This document shows, in pieces, positions 35,305 to 43,721 of a stretch of 64,000 nucleotides of DNA. The translations under genes and the position numbers were made by a program. Origin of the DNA: Lentisphaerae bacterium GWF2_49_21. GTDB lineage: Bacteria > Verrucomicrobiota > Lentisphaeria > Victivallales > GWF2-50-93. Location: positions 16,001 through 80,000 of the forward strand of contig MHBH01000062.1 of NCBI GenBank assembly GCA_001804805.1, written 5' to 3'. Numbering within the stretch: position 1 is the stretch's first letter; every line of letters begins with the position of its first letter. The notes beneath the pieces are model-generated. The model was not told the DNA's origin and ran no database searches. It saw only the letters and a list, made by a program, of their open reading frames with translations.

Positions 35305-36283
35305 TCATAGCACCATGTTATAAAGTTGGTTCACCGTTATGACCATTATCCCGAACATCAGGTGTGCAAACACCTTCTTATGCCCCTGCACCCGCACATT
35401 TCCGCCGCCGTAGTTGTCCTTGAGGTTCGAATTCACCCTCTCGGCGGCACTTCTCTCGTTGTATCTGAGCTTCCGCGCCGGCTCGATCTCTTTCGCCTCA
35501 CCCCTGCGCTTGTTGTAATCAATTATCGCCACCTGGCTGTCATGGACTGAGGCCGATGTCAGATGCGCGCTTATCGGAATATCCCCGTCCATCGTGTCGA
35601 TGTGCAGCTTGTATCCGCGCCATGTCATCTTGTTCCCGTTGCTGTCATATTTCGCCCCATAATCACACGGCTTTGGCAGGTCTGACAGATTTTCTTCCAG
35701 AGTGCGGAACGGCTGCAGTTCCAGCCTCCTCGCCTCGACAGGTTTTCTCTCTCCCTTCTTCGCCCTTCCTTTCTTGCAAGCCTCTTTTTGAGGCTTCTCC
35801 TTTTTTTAAGGCCTTTTCCCTCGCATCTATCGCAGTCGAATCCCTGCTTATGTGCCCGATAAGTTTCTCACCAAGATATTTTCTTACTATCCCCTCGTGT
35901 ATCTTCTGCGGAAGTTCGCTTTTCGCGAACTCCTCAAACGCCCTCGAAAATGTCGGCTCGGAGGGAACATCACACTCCCTTTCCCATCCGCAGAGACGCA
36001 TTATCGTCGGATTGCCCTTCACGTTCTCTATCATCATCTTCGTGTTCTGATATCCGAATACGCTCTTCGCCGCAAACGCCTTCAAGAGGCTCAGCCGGCT
36101 TTTCCTTTTCCTACCGACCCCGTTCCATCGGAACTCCCAGATATATTTCCCAAGGTCTATTGCTTCTACTACCCTTACGAACTCCTTTTGCTTCCCGGTC
36201 AATTCCCCGATTTCGTCTTCAAGAACTGGCAAAGGCCACTTTTGTATGCTATTAAATGCTCCTGAAAGAATTCCCATAAGCAC
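35305..36283 (-). pseudogene. DDE transposase of an IS4/IS5-like element, frameshifted
   Basis: The N-terminal frame (from ATG 36283) contains the helical DNA-binding part and HISRDSTAIDAREK with the first catalytic Asp. It loses its frame at a run of seven A (T7 at 35801-35807 on the plus strand). Removing one A restores a continuous frame through KMTWRGYKLHIDTMDGD, SASVHDS (second Asp) and NERSAAERVN (Glu) to the stop at 35305. The element is therefore inactive, unless RNA slippage at the A7 run repairs the frame. I could not find its terminal inverted repeats. Confidence 0.8.
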
Positions 36284-36885
36284 TCTCCCTCGGGTTTGTG
36301 TTTGCTATCTTTTTTACGCAAAATTAAAATAGCACGGAATTCTTTCAGCTCTTTATTTCATTTTCGTAATTTTTAAATTACCTCGTCTATAAGAAAGAAT
36401 GGACAGGCTGGAGGGGTTTTCTGGGAAACTGAATATAGCTGAATTGCGGCCGATATCCCCATGGCCACTAAAACTGCTGTAGAACTCGAAATGAGCCCGG
36501 AGCACCGGAACATCCTGGTGTTTCTTCAGGTAACTATCCTCATACTTCAACCTTCTCCAGAGCCTTTTGCAAGAACCTTCCCTTGCCGTCCATGCTGATC
36601 CATAGTTCTAATGCCCCAATCCAAGTCATGCTCCAGAAACGGAAAGAATACGGTGGCAGGATAGCGAAAAAACGGATGTTTTTCGCAAACGCCTTACTTT
36701 TCATGCTGAAAAGCGGCTATCCCTCATTACGAAAGTCGGAGCTTTCTTATCATTGTCCAATCCACAAAACAGGGAATTAGGTCATTTTTACGTGTCCTGG
36801 CGGAGAGAATTGGTGGCGGGTTTTTCCTTTACAGGCTATATTATACAATTAGAAAATGTCAGAGATATAAACGGCTTGGTGAAGG
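36284..36885. other. Intergenic, left border zone of the conjugative region
   Basis: About 600 bp with no gene that I can support. It separates the decayed transposase from the first genes of the mobile region. An attachment site may lie here, but I see no repeat that proves it. Confidence 0.4.
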
Positions 36886-37260
36886 ATGATTTGCAATAAG
36901 TATAAATATATGACAGTTAAAGATGCGTCTGAGAACATAGTCAGGGATAGCAACTGGAAACTATGGTTATTCCAGTTCATGGATGATTTCAGGCGCAATC
37001 CCAAGCCTGAAATGGTTGTCACCGGACCTGTTTCTGATACGCCGGAAGGTTTGAAATGCCTTTTTGCAGCCACCGTTTATTATCTCTGCAATGAAAAGGC
37101 CGTGGATGTTCCGGAATGGGTATTCAGCACAAAACCCCTCAGGGAACCATGGTTTGTTTCCGGACTGGAGAGCATGAAGACCTTTGCAATCGTGGAATCC
37201 CCTCTGTTCTTTAAAAAACTGAACGTGTTTGTCACGGACAACTTCATGGTAAGGGTTTAG
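36886..37260 (+). CDS. Putative antitoxin partner of a nucleotidyltransferase-like protein
   Basis: A 124-residue hypothetical protein; ATG 36910 is an alternative start. It is mostly helical, with no DNA-binding motif I can name. It ends 3 bp before the DUF6036-like gene. Two-gene cassettes of a small protein followed by a nucleotidyltransferase-fold protein are common on mobile elements and act as toxin-antitoxin pairs. The role here is inferred from context only. Confidence 0.5.
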   Translation: MICNKYKYMTVKDASENIVRDSNWKLWLFQFMDDFRRNPKPEMVVTGPVSDTPEGLKCLFAATVYYLCNEKAVDVPEWVFSTKPLREPWFVSGLESMKTFAIVESPLFFKKLNVFVTDNFMVRV

Positions 37261-37263
37261 AAC

Positions 37264-37842
37264 ATGAATAGGGAAGAAATCGAAAAATACCTGCTGCTTC
37301 TAAATGAGAAGCTTAAAGCCAGAAACATAACTGGTGAAATTGGAATAGTCGGTGGGGCTGTCATGTGCCTTTTGTTCAAGGCCCGTGTTTCGACAAAGGA
37401 TATTGACGGCATATTCAGCCCGACAAAGGAGATAAGGGAGGCGATTAAAGAAATATCCGAAGACAATGGCCTTCCTGAAGACTGGCTCAATGACGGGGTG
37501 AAGGGATTTATCCAGAGAGATCCCCCGAAGGAATTATTCAGGGAATATTCCAATCTGAAGGTATGGGTCCCGACCGCCGAATACATGCTTGCCATGAAAT
37601 GCGTTTCAGCAAGATCGGAATCTCAGGACAAGGAAGATATTGAATTTCTTTTAAGACACCTGGGGATAACCGACAAGGAAACGGTGTTTGGAATCATATC
37701 AAAGTATTACTATGGGAACACAATTCAGGCGAAGTCACAATTCATAGTCGAGGAGCTTCTAGACAAAGTGAAGAAAATATCCTCTTCAGTGGATGCCGTG
37801 AAAGAATCCAGTTCAAAGGGCATGAAAATCACCCCGTATTGA
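37264..37842 (+). CDS. DUF6036-like nucleotidyltransferase-fold protein, possible toxin
   Basis: A 192-residue protein with an N-terminal nucleotidyltransferase fold. It shows GEIGIVGGAVMCLLF (the GG/GS loop region) and then STKDIDGIF, which supplies the catalytic-type acidic pair. The segment TAEYMLAMKCVSAR and the acidic DKEDIEFLL follow, as in DUF6036 and AbiEii relatives. Related proteins transfer nucleotides to RNA or to protein targets. Together with the gene 3 bp upstream it forms a likely toxin-antitoxin or defence pair at the edge of the mobile element. Confidence 0.65.
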   Translation: MNREEIEKYLLLLNEKLKARNITGEIGIVGGAVMCLLFKARVSTKDIDGIFSPTKEIREAIKEISEDNGLPEDWLNDGVKGFIQRDPPKELFREYSNLKVWVPTAEYMLAMKCVSARSESQDKEDIEFLLRHLGITDKETVFGIISKYYYGNTIQAKSQFIVEELLDKVKKISSSVDAVKESSSKGMKITPY

Positions 37843-38002
37843 ACTTTCCCGGGACTACGCCTCATCTCCGACGAGCTTCATATGGCCTGTTTTTGCGGAC
37901 AAATAAATATAATAACTGCTCTAAATAATTTTGTCTTGAGTGTCTGGAATGCGGCTTTCCAGTCAGATAAACAGCAACACGATGAATGAAAATCTGTGAA
38001 AC

Positions 38003-38743
38003 ATGGGTTACAAATCAATCATCAAGGAAACAGATTTCCTAGTAAGGGAAATCAAATCTCTAAATCCCCTTGAAAGGGCTGAACAGGTGCAACTGTGGGA
38101 GTATTACAGGGTGGGGCTTACATATTCCAGCAATGCGATTGAGGGCAACTGCCTGACGGAGACGGAAACAAAGATTGTGATTGAAGACGGATTGGCGGTC
38201 AGTGGAAAGCCTTTGAGGGATCATCTTGAGGCCGTTGGGCACGCTGCTGCGTTTAGTTTACTGCTTGCTGTCACATCCTCTACGAAAATAAACGAAGAAG
38301 CCATAAAAAAGCTACATCATATCTTCTATCACAGGATAGACGGAGAAAATGCAGGCGTCTACAGAAATGTAAAGGTCATCATAAGCGGAAGTGGACATCT
38401 TCTTCCTTCTCCCGAAAAAGTGCCCGGACTAATGAAAAGACTCGTTGCCAGGCTTCCGGAGATAGAAAAGAACCATCCCATCATAGCCGCAGCTGATCTG
38501 CATACGGAGTTTCTGAACATCCATCCCTTTGTCGATGGGAACGGCAGGGTATCGAGACTGCTAATGAACATGGTTCTTGTTAAATATGGATATCCTGCCG
38601 CTATCATTCCCCCTGCAAGAAGAATGGAATACATATCGGCGATGATGAGTTCCAATTCCGGGAACTTCACTGAAATAAGAACTCTTGTCGCCGAAATGTC
38701 ACGTGAAAGCTGCCGGGACTATTTAAGAATGTTTGCACAATAA
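38003..38743 (+). CDS. Fic-domain AMP-transferase with built-in inhibitory helix
   Basis: A 246-residue Fic protein. The full catalytic motif HPFVDGNGRVSR occupies residues 174-185 (His174, Asp178, Asn180, Arg182, Arg185). The inhibitory motif SxxxEG is present at S43-G48 (SSNAIEGN), placing it in the class with an N-terminal intramolecular inhibitor. Fic enzymes attach AMP or similar groups to target proteins. The target is unknown. On mobile elements such proteins serve in host interaction or as toxins. No separate antitoxin gene is adjacent. Confidence 0.92.
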   Translation: MGYKSIIKETDFLVREIKSLNPLERAEQVQLWEYYRVGLTYSSNAIEGNCLTETETKIVIEDGLAVSGKPLRDHLEAVGHAAAFSLLLAVTSSTKINEEAIKKLHHIFYHRIDGENAGVYRNVKVIISGSGHLLPSPEKVPGLMKRLVARLPEIEKNHPIIAAADLHTEFLNIHPFVDGNGRVSRLLMNMVLVKYGYPAAIIPPARRMEYISAMMSSNSGNFTEIRTLVAEMSRESCRDYLRMFAQ

Positions 38744-38762
38744 GTATAAAAAACTGAGCTGC

Positions 38763-39116
38763 TTACCCATCGTGGCGGATTCTGTATCTCCTGTATACCT
38801 TATCCACGATATTTTCAGGAAGTATGCCGATAAAAGGATTTATCTGTCTCACCTGTACTCCATAATCAGTCTTTTCCAGCAAAAGTCTTTTAACCTCGTT
38901 CCAGCCGCCGTTGAGGATTGCCTTCTCCCAAATGTCGTATTCGGCGCAATGGACATCATGTTTTTTCCATCTTGTCAGTTTTTTTAAAACTGCAGCAAGC
39001 TTCTCCTGCCTTTTCACATCCTTTTGCCTCTCCATATACAAGACAAGATGTCGACAGAGAGCAAGAGTTCTCCTGTCTATCCTTTCATGACCTCTAAAAT
39101 GAAATTTGTCTTTCAT
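38763..39116 (-). CDS. Hypothetical basic protein, convergent to Fic
   Basis: A 117-residue, strongly basic, helical protein (KDKFHFRGHERIDRRTLAL at the start, KVYRRYRIRHDG at the end). I do not recognise the family. It is divergent from the mobilization operon; the 190-bp AT-rich gap between them contains promoters. This is the usual place for a regulator or accessory factor of conjugation, but there is no clear DNA-binding motif. Confidence 0.5.
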   Translation of the reverse strand: MKDKFHFRGHERIDRRTLALCRHLVLYMERQKDVKRQEKLAAVLKKLTRWKKHDVHCAEYDIWEKAILNGGWNEVKRLLLEKTDYGVQVRQINPFIGILPENIVDKVYRRYRIRHDG

Positions 39117-39268
39117 GATTTCAACCTTTTTTCAACTATAACCATCACAGATAGATAGAATAGTAGACATCTTTTTCTTGTTGTTTCAACTTTTCCCTAA
39201 GCTCTGCTCTCTCGTTCAATCCATCTTATTATATGCATATCATAGTATAATTATATGCTCAATGCCGC

Positions 39269-39305
39269 TTGATTAAGCCATGACATATACTATTATAGTA
39301 GATAT
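39269..39305 (+). promoter_or_regulatory. Promoter and palindromic operator of the mobilization operon
   Basis: The perfect 13-bp palindrome TACTATTATAGTA lies at 39288-39300, five nt before ATG 39306. Inside it, TATTAT (39291-39296) can serve as a -10, with TTGATT (39269-39274) as a -35 at a 16-bp distance. No Shine-Dalgarno sequence fits between palindrome and start, so the transcript may be leaderless. The same palindrome occurs at 63374-63386 and, with one mismatch, at 63452-63464. Confidence 0.55.
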
Positions 39306-39620
39306 ATGCCTTTGACCTGGAACAAGCTTAAAGAGGAATTGCCAGATTGGAAAAGCTACAGGGGAAACTGTCCGGAAGGAACATTTTCCTTTAGAATCAT
39401 TCAGACCGCATGGGGAAGAACTGGCGGAATACACGTTTTTGCCGAACGGGATAACGAAGGAAAGTACCGGTTTTTTGTTCCATTGTTCAGGGAAGCGAGG
39501 AAGAAATGGTTCATATATCATCTTTTCAAAACCTGCATAAAGCCGCCCACGATGATAAGTATGAAGGTTTGCAGGTATTGCTCCGCGCCTTCAAGAATAT
39601 CGGAAGTGATGGGAAAATGA
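39306..39620 (+). CDS. Hypothetical first gene of the mobilization operon
   Basis: A 104-residue protein (PLTWNKLKEELPDWKSYRGN). It has a mixed alpha/beta look and no motif I can name. Its stop overlaps the next start as ATGA, and it is preceded directly by the palindromic promoter. It is probably a conserved accessory gene of this conjugation system. Confidence 0.6.
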   Translation: MPLTWNKLKEELPDWKSYRGNCPEGTFSFRIIQTAWGRTGGIHVFAERDNEGKYRFFVPLFREARKKWFIYHLFKTCIKPPTMISMKVCRYCSAPSRISEVMGK

Positions 39621-39862
39621 AAGAACGGAAAGACAGGATGGAAATCCGATATCTAGTATCTAAGGAAACTAAGACTCGCTTGAAAGGGCTTTCCGAGAGC
39701 TGGAAAGTCAAACCTCGGATTGCACTTGAACTTGCCATCCTTAAATCTGAAAACTCGCTAAAGCCAAGAAACAATGATGATTTTCATAGAAGGCTTGATG
39801 ACATAGAAACAGCCCTTGCCAGAATATTGACGGAGCTGACCGGAAACGAGGAAATTCAATGA
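39617..39862 (+). CDS. Small MobC-like mobilization accessory protein
   Basis: An 81-residue protein starting at ATG 39617, which overlaps the previous stop as ATGA; a longer frame from 39506 would overlap by 115 bp and is less likely. The region RYLVSKETKTRLKGLSESW, followed by a helix, fits a ribbon-helix-helix DNA-binding fold. A C-terminal coiled-coil segment (RRLDDIETALARILTEL) would drive oligomerisation. Proteins of this type bind oriT and recruit the relaxase. Its stop overlaps the relaxase start by 4 bp. Confidence 0.6.
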   Translation: MKERKDRMEIRYLVSKETKTRLKGLSESWKVKPRIALELAILKSENSLKPRNNDDFHRRLDDIETALARILTELTGNEEIQ

Positions 39863-41082
39863 AAACTGAATACGGACTCCTCTTCAAGAAGACTTCCACA
39901 TGCAAGTGTGCCGACATTGAATATCTGGATGAAAACTCCCTTTTGAAATCTCAATATGATTCTATAAGGCAGAAAATATCACCGGCACAGGCTGATGCTG
40001 AAAGGAGCAAACTGATAAGTTCCATCGAATATCTTGACAAGGAGGATGCAGGGAAGGTCTATGCCGTCGGCTTTCTAAGGGAGCATCTTCTGTCAACTGG
40101 AGATACCGCACCCGAGACCTGGGGCAATGACATCAGGAAGAAAAAGATAAGGACTGCGATTGAAAAACACATCAGGCACTATGGTTCTTACAGGGGAAGC
40201 ATAGCTCACAAGCTCATCTTCTCAATGTCCGGGGAATTAAGGGAGCTTCTTGTTTCCAAGGGGCTGAATCCAGACAGGATACTTGTCAACAGGATGAAAA
40301 AAGTGCTTTCTGAATTCCAGAAGGAGTTCTATACGGGTGAGAAACTCGGTTATGCCTACGGAATCCACCATGACACGAATCATCCCCATATCCATGTCTT
40401 CCTCTGTAACAGGACGGACAAGGGATCGCATATCGCCTTAAGCTGTCCGCTCAAAGGCAGAAGGGACATCAAACCCCGTAAGAACCAGATTGAATTCATA
40501 CAGAAGGAGCTTGCCAGACAGGAACGGATGATAAGGAAATCCATTGAAAAAAATGAGTTCCAAAAGCTCGAAATTAATGAGAATATGGTTAATCTCGGTA
40601 AGATAAAAGCCCCTTCACTATTCATCGGAAAAGTCTCTTGTCTGATGGAAGCTAAGAAGCTCCAGTCACAGTACCAGCAGTTGATAAAGCTCCATGAAAG
40701 CCTGTCTGAAAGGAAGTATCATCTGCCAAATAGGACTCTTTACAGGCTCAGGGCTCCCAAGATACTCCGGGATTTCAATGCGATCATTGCCGCAAGGAAT
40801 ATCAGGAAACATCGTGATCTCAGGATAAAATATTTTGCCCTGAAGAAGCATTATCTGATTGCTCTCGACAGATATTATTTCAGGAAGTCAATAGGCAACA
40901 GCCCTCAGGCCATAAGGAATAAATATTTTGAAACCGTAAGGGCTTTTAAGGAGAAAAAGGTCTTGGGGCTGAATACGTCAGATGAAATGGCGTATTTCGA
41001 CATACTGCGAAAAGCCCAATGTAATTATCATCCGATTGGAGGACAACGTGATATTGGACAGAGGCAAGTTCATAAGATTTAA
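39859..41082 (+). CDS. MobA/MobL-like conjugative relaxase
   Basis: A 407-residue relaxase. The metal-binding signature HPHIHVF (H175, H177 and H179, after HHDTN) is the third relaxase motif. Tyr residues upstream, for example in IRHYGSYRGS (Y108, Y111), are candidates for the nicking residue. The C-terminal half is basic and helical. The enzyme nicks oriT, stays bound to the 5' end and leads the strand into the recipient. It is translationally coupled to the MobC-like gene. The N-terminus lacks the first tyrosine motif I would expect in classic MobA proteins, so it may be a less-studied relaxase type. Confidence 0.85.
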   Translation: MKTEYGLLFKKTSTCKCADIEYLDENSLLKSQYDSIRQKISPAQADAERSKLISSIEYLDKEDAGKVYAVGFLREHLLSTGDTAPETWGNDIRKKKIRTAIEKHIRHYGSYRGSIAHKLIFSMSGELRELLVSKGLNPDRILVNRMKKVLSEFQKEFYTGEKLGYAYGIHHDTNHPHIHVFLCNRTDKGSHIALSCPLKGRRDIKPRKNQIEFIQKELARQERMIRKSIEKNEFQKLEINENMVNLGKIKAPSLFIGKVSCLMEAKKLQSQYQQLIKLHESLSERKYHLPNRTLYRLRAPKILRDFNAIIAARNIRKHRDLRIKYFALKKHYLIALDRYYFRKSIGNSPQAIRNKYFETVRAFKEKKVLGLNTSDEMAYFDILRKAQCNYHPIGGQRDIGQRQVHKI

Positions 41083-41314
41083 GGATTTCATTTTCAGACC
41101 GGAAGATCTGGACGGCATAGTCGGTGAAAAGGATCAGTCGGGTGATGACTTCCTTACGATCGTCTATTTCAAGGGGCATGGACATTCCTTCAAGGACAAT
41201 GACAGAGAGTACTTAGATTATTTTGATTCTCTCCTGATTAACAGGCAGCTGATGGACAATAAGGCTGGAATGGGAGGCGATAATGCTGAAAGGAAATCCG
41301 GGAACCGGAAATAG
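41048..41314 (+). CDS. Small hypothetical protein between relaxase and coupling protein
   Basis: An 88-residue protein from GTG 41048, five nt behind GGAGG (41038-41042). It overlaps the end of the relaxase gene by 35 bp and the start of the coupling-protein gene. The sequence (RGKFIRFKDFIFRPEDLDGI, GHGHSF) suggests a small beta-barrel of the PH-like kind. No function is known; the packing argues that it belongs to the transfer machinery. Confidence 0.6.
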   Translation: MILDRGKFIRFKDFIFRPEDLDGIVGEKDQSGDDFLTIVYFKGHGHSFKDNDREYLDYFDSLLINRQLMDNKAGMGGDNAERKSGNRK

Positions 41315-42890
41315 AATGAAATGGATTGCATCATTTATCTTTCTTCTGCATGCGGTTTTCGCCATGCTATTCCTGAATTCGCCTTATTACTTTTTTGCGG
41401 GAATCTATCTTGCAGCCTCATGCTTTTTCATTATCTTCAATGACAATGATTTAAAGTTTTTCTGTGTTTTCGTAAAGACGCTGCCTGTAAAAGCTGCCAG
41501 GCGGTTTTCGCCAAAAAAGAAGATTGTATGCCGTCTTAGCAGGTTTACATGGGACATGAATGACTTCTGCAGGGGATGGTCCATAACGGGACGGACTGGT
41601 TCAGGCAAGACGGCAAGCGCGATAAAACGGCTTATGCACCAGGTATTCATCAACTCTCCAGGATGGGGAGGCGTTGCCGTTGATGAGAAGGGCTCATTCC
41701 ATGAGACGCTTCTTGAAATTGCCGGCAATTACAATGCCCGTGACAGGATGATATGTCTTCAGGTAAGGCCGGATGATGCCGGGGCTGACTGGCGACCAAG
41801 GGCGAAATACAATCTGCTGAGCTATCCTGGCATTCCATGGTCAACCTACGCCAAGCTCATTGTCGATACGGCATCCTCGCTTGGCCAGTCGGGCGAGAAG
41901 GGCTTTTTCAAGACACAGGCGCAGATCCACATTGAAAAGGGGATGGAACTGTTGAGCATCCTCGAATACAAGGTCAACCTCAAGAACGTCTATGACATCC
42001 TGACCGACAGGAACACCTTGCAGCAGTGCATGGAAAGGATATGGGAGGAGCTGAAGGATAGGAACCTGCAGGAGCTTTTCAAGGAAGACATCCTGATGAA
42101 AAGGAAATACGAGATATTCAAGCATTTCACCGAGAACTACCTGAAGCAGCCTCCGGAACAACTCGGAGGTGTCACTTCGACGATTTTCAACTATCTCCAG
42201 TTCTTCCTCAATCCGGATATTGCAGAGGTGTTCTGCGCAGATGAAAACACCGTTGACTTCCAGGATATCGAGAAAGGAAGGATATTTGTCGTGTCCATGC
42301 CCCAGAAATACCAGGTCGAGAGGCGATATATAAACACGTTTATAAAACTTCTGTTCTACAACCATGTCCTCAGACGCTTCGACAAGGGAGAGGATTACAG
42401 GAAGAACGCGAATCTCCTCGTTTTCTGGGCTGATGAAGCGCAGGGAATTGTTACAGCTGCAGACGAAGGCTTTGCCGACTATAATGTAGTTGACAAGATA
42501 CGTGAAGCCAGAGGGACGGTTGTCTTCGCCACCCAGAGCACAACAAGCTATTATCCGGTTCTTGACGAAAAGAAGACTGATACGCTCCTGTTGAACCTCA
42601 GTAACCAGATTTATTTTACCCTTGCCGATGCGAAGGCCGCAAAACTCGCCGCCGACCAGATAGGGAAGAAGTCTTTCTGGAAGAAGAGCTATGGCTTCTC
42701 TGGAGGACGGGGAAATGTGAACTTCCAGAAGGTAGAGGAACACTGGATCAAGGAACATGAGCTTATGTCAATGAAAAAGTTTGACTGCATCATCAAGCAC
42801 TGTGAAAAAGGCTTCATCCGGACTCATCTTCCACCGGTAGACTCCCATAACAAAATCCCGGAGTATTATTATTCGACAAATTCCGTTTAG
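41283..42890 (+). CDS. VirD4/TraG-type coupling ATPase
   Basis: A 535-residue protein, or 524 from ATG 41316. Two N-terminal membrane segments (about residues 14-32 and 36-52) anchor it. Walker A is GRTGSGKT at 103-110, and Walker B is LLVFWADEAQG near 377-387. This is the conjugative coupling protein that delivers the relaxase-DNA complex to the type IV secretion channel and pumps DNA. It follows the relaxase in the same operon. The matching secretion genes begin at the right edge of the window, about 20 kb away, separated by a defence island. Confidence 0.92.
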   Translation: MLKGNPGTGNRMKWIASFIFLLHAVFAMLFLNSPYYFFAGIYLAASCFFIIFNDNDLKFFCVFVKTLPVKAARRFSPKKKIVCRLSRFTWDMNDFCRGWSITGRTGSGKTASAIKRLMHQVFINSPGWGGVAVDEKGSFHETLLEIAGNYNARDRMICLQVRPDDAGADWRPRAKYNLLSYPGIPWSTYAKLIVDTASSLGQSGEKGFFKTQAQIHIEKGMELLSILEYKVNLKNVYDILTDRNTLQQCMERIWEELKDRNLQELFKEDILMKRKYEIFKHFTENYLKQPPEQLGGVTSTIFNYLQFFLNPDIAEVFCADENTVDFQDIEKGRIFVVSMPQKYQVERRYINTFIKLLFYNHVLRRFDKGEDYRKNANLLVFWADEAQGIVTAADEGFADYNVVDKIREARGTVVFATQSTTSYYPVLDEKKTDTLLLNLSNQIYFTLADAKAAKLAADQIGKKSFWKKSYGFSGGRGNVNFQKVEEHWIKEHELMSMKKFDCIIKHCEKGFIRTHLPPVDSHNKIPEYYYSTNSV

Positions 42891-43103
42891 GATATCCTGT
42901 GCGGAACAACATAAAGGTATCGAGTGACAATTGAAACCATGAAGGATAACAAGTAGATTGATTTTCTATGTTCGCAGACGGACGAAGAGGGAAGCCTTGC
43001 GAGAAAGCGGAATCCTGAAAGATGCAAAATTGCTTGGGCAAATCGCAGAAGCGCCGCTTGATTGTCCCGAAATAGTGGGTATATTCTGGGACATTATTTA
43101 AGA

Positions 43104-43721
43104 ATGGAGCATGTGTTATCTATTACTGACAGAATCGGTTACAGAATAAGAGGCATGGGCAGAGGTTCCGCATTCATGCGCCATGACTTCCTTGACCTTG
43201 GAAATATTGACGCTGTCGCCAAGGTTCTGACCCGTCTTTCTTCCGACAAGATCATTCGGAGGCTGAAGCCGGGGCTCTTCGATTTCCCGAGATTCAACAG
43301 GAAACTTGGAGGAGAGCTTTCTCCTGACCTCGACCAGCTGGCCAAGGCCATTGCCAGAAAGAATGGACTCCGGATACAAGTGACAGGGGCGCAGGCGGCA
43401 AACCTGCTTGGACTGAGCACCCAGGTTCCCGCGCAGGCCATCTACTTGACTGATGGCCCGTCAAAAAGAATCAAGATAGGCAATAGGGAAATCGTCTTCA
43501 GGCATGTCGAACCCAGACGCATAAGGATGAGCAAGTCAAAAAGTGGAATTGTCATGGAAGCTTTGAAATATTTCGGACAGGACGGACTCAACAATAAAAT
43601 AATAGATACGCTTCGCCGGGAACTGACCGGGCGTGAAAAAAGACAAATGTTGAAAGATGCCGACAAAGCTCCTGCCTGGCTCGGTAAGGTAATACGGCAG
43701 ATAACTGGGGAGGCCGCCTGA
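43104..43721 (+). CDS. AbiEi-type antitoxin
   Basis: A 205-residue protein from ATG 43104. The N-terminal winged helix (RGSAFMRHDFLDLGNIDAVA) with DKIIRRLKPGLFDFPRF, and the central segment TGAQAANLLGLSTQVPAQ, are typical of AbiEi/DUF6088 antitoxins. It represses its own operon and neutralises the partner toxin. Its stop overlaps the toxin start by one base (TGATG). It begins about 210 bp after the coupling-protein gene. Confidence 0.82.
   Translation: MEHVLSITDRIGYRIRGMGRGSAFMRHDFLDLGNIDAVAKVLTRLSSDKIIRRLKPGLFDFPRFNRKLGGELSPDLDQLAKAIARKNGLRIQVTGAQAANLLGLSTQVPAQAIYLTDGPSKRIKIGNREIVFRHVEPRRIRMSKSKSGIVMEALKYFGQDGLNNKIIDTLRRELTGREKRQMLKDADKAPAWLGKVIRQITGEAA

Noticed and set aside
35797..35810. 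Programmed -1 ribosomal frameshift in the second transposase
   Set aside because: The A-run looks slippery, but a -1 shift enters the third frame. The conserved C-terminal half is in the +1 frame, so a one-base insertion explains it better.
36284..36885. Left attachment site of the conjugative element
   Set aside because: No tRNA gene, integrase or convincing direct repeat is visible here, and the other end lies outside the window.
41841..42758. Open frame of 305 codons on the minus strand
   Set aside because: It lies fully inside the coupling-protein gene in antisense, has no family resemblance, and is explained by the codon bias of the real gene.
42935..43082. Protein-like short frame between the coupling protein and AbiEi
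   Set aside because: About 47 codons without a ribosome binding site or a recognisable family; possibly a relic, but not supportable.
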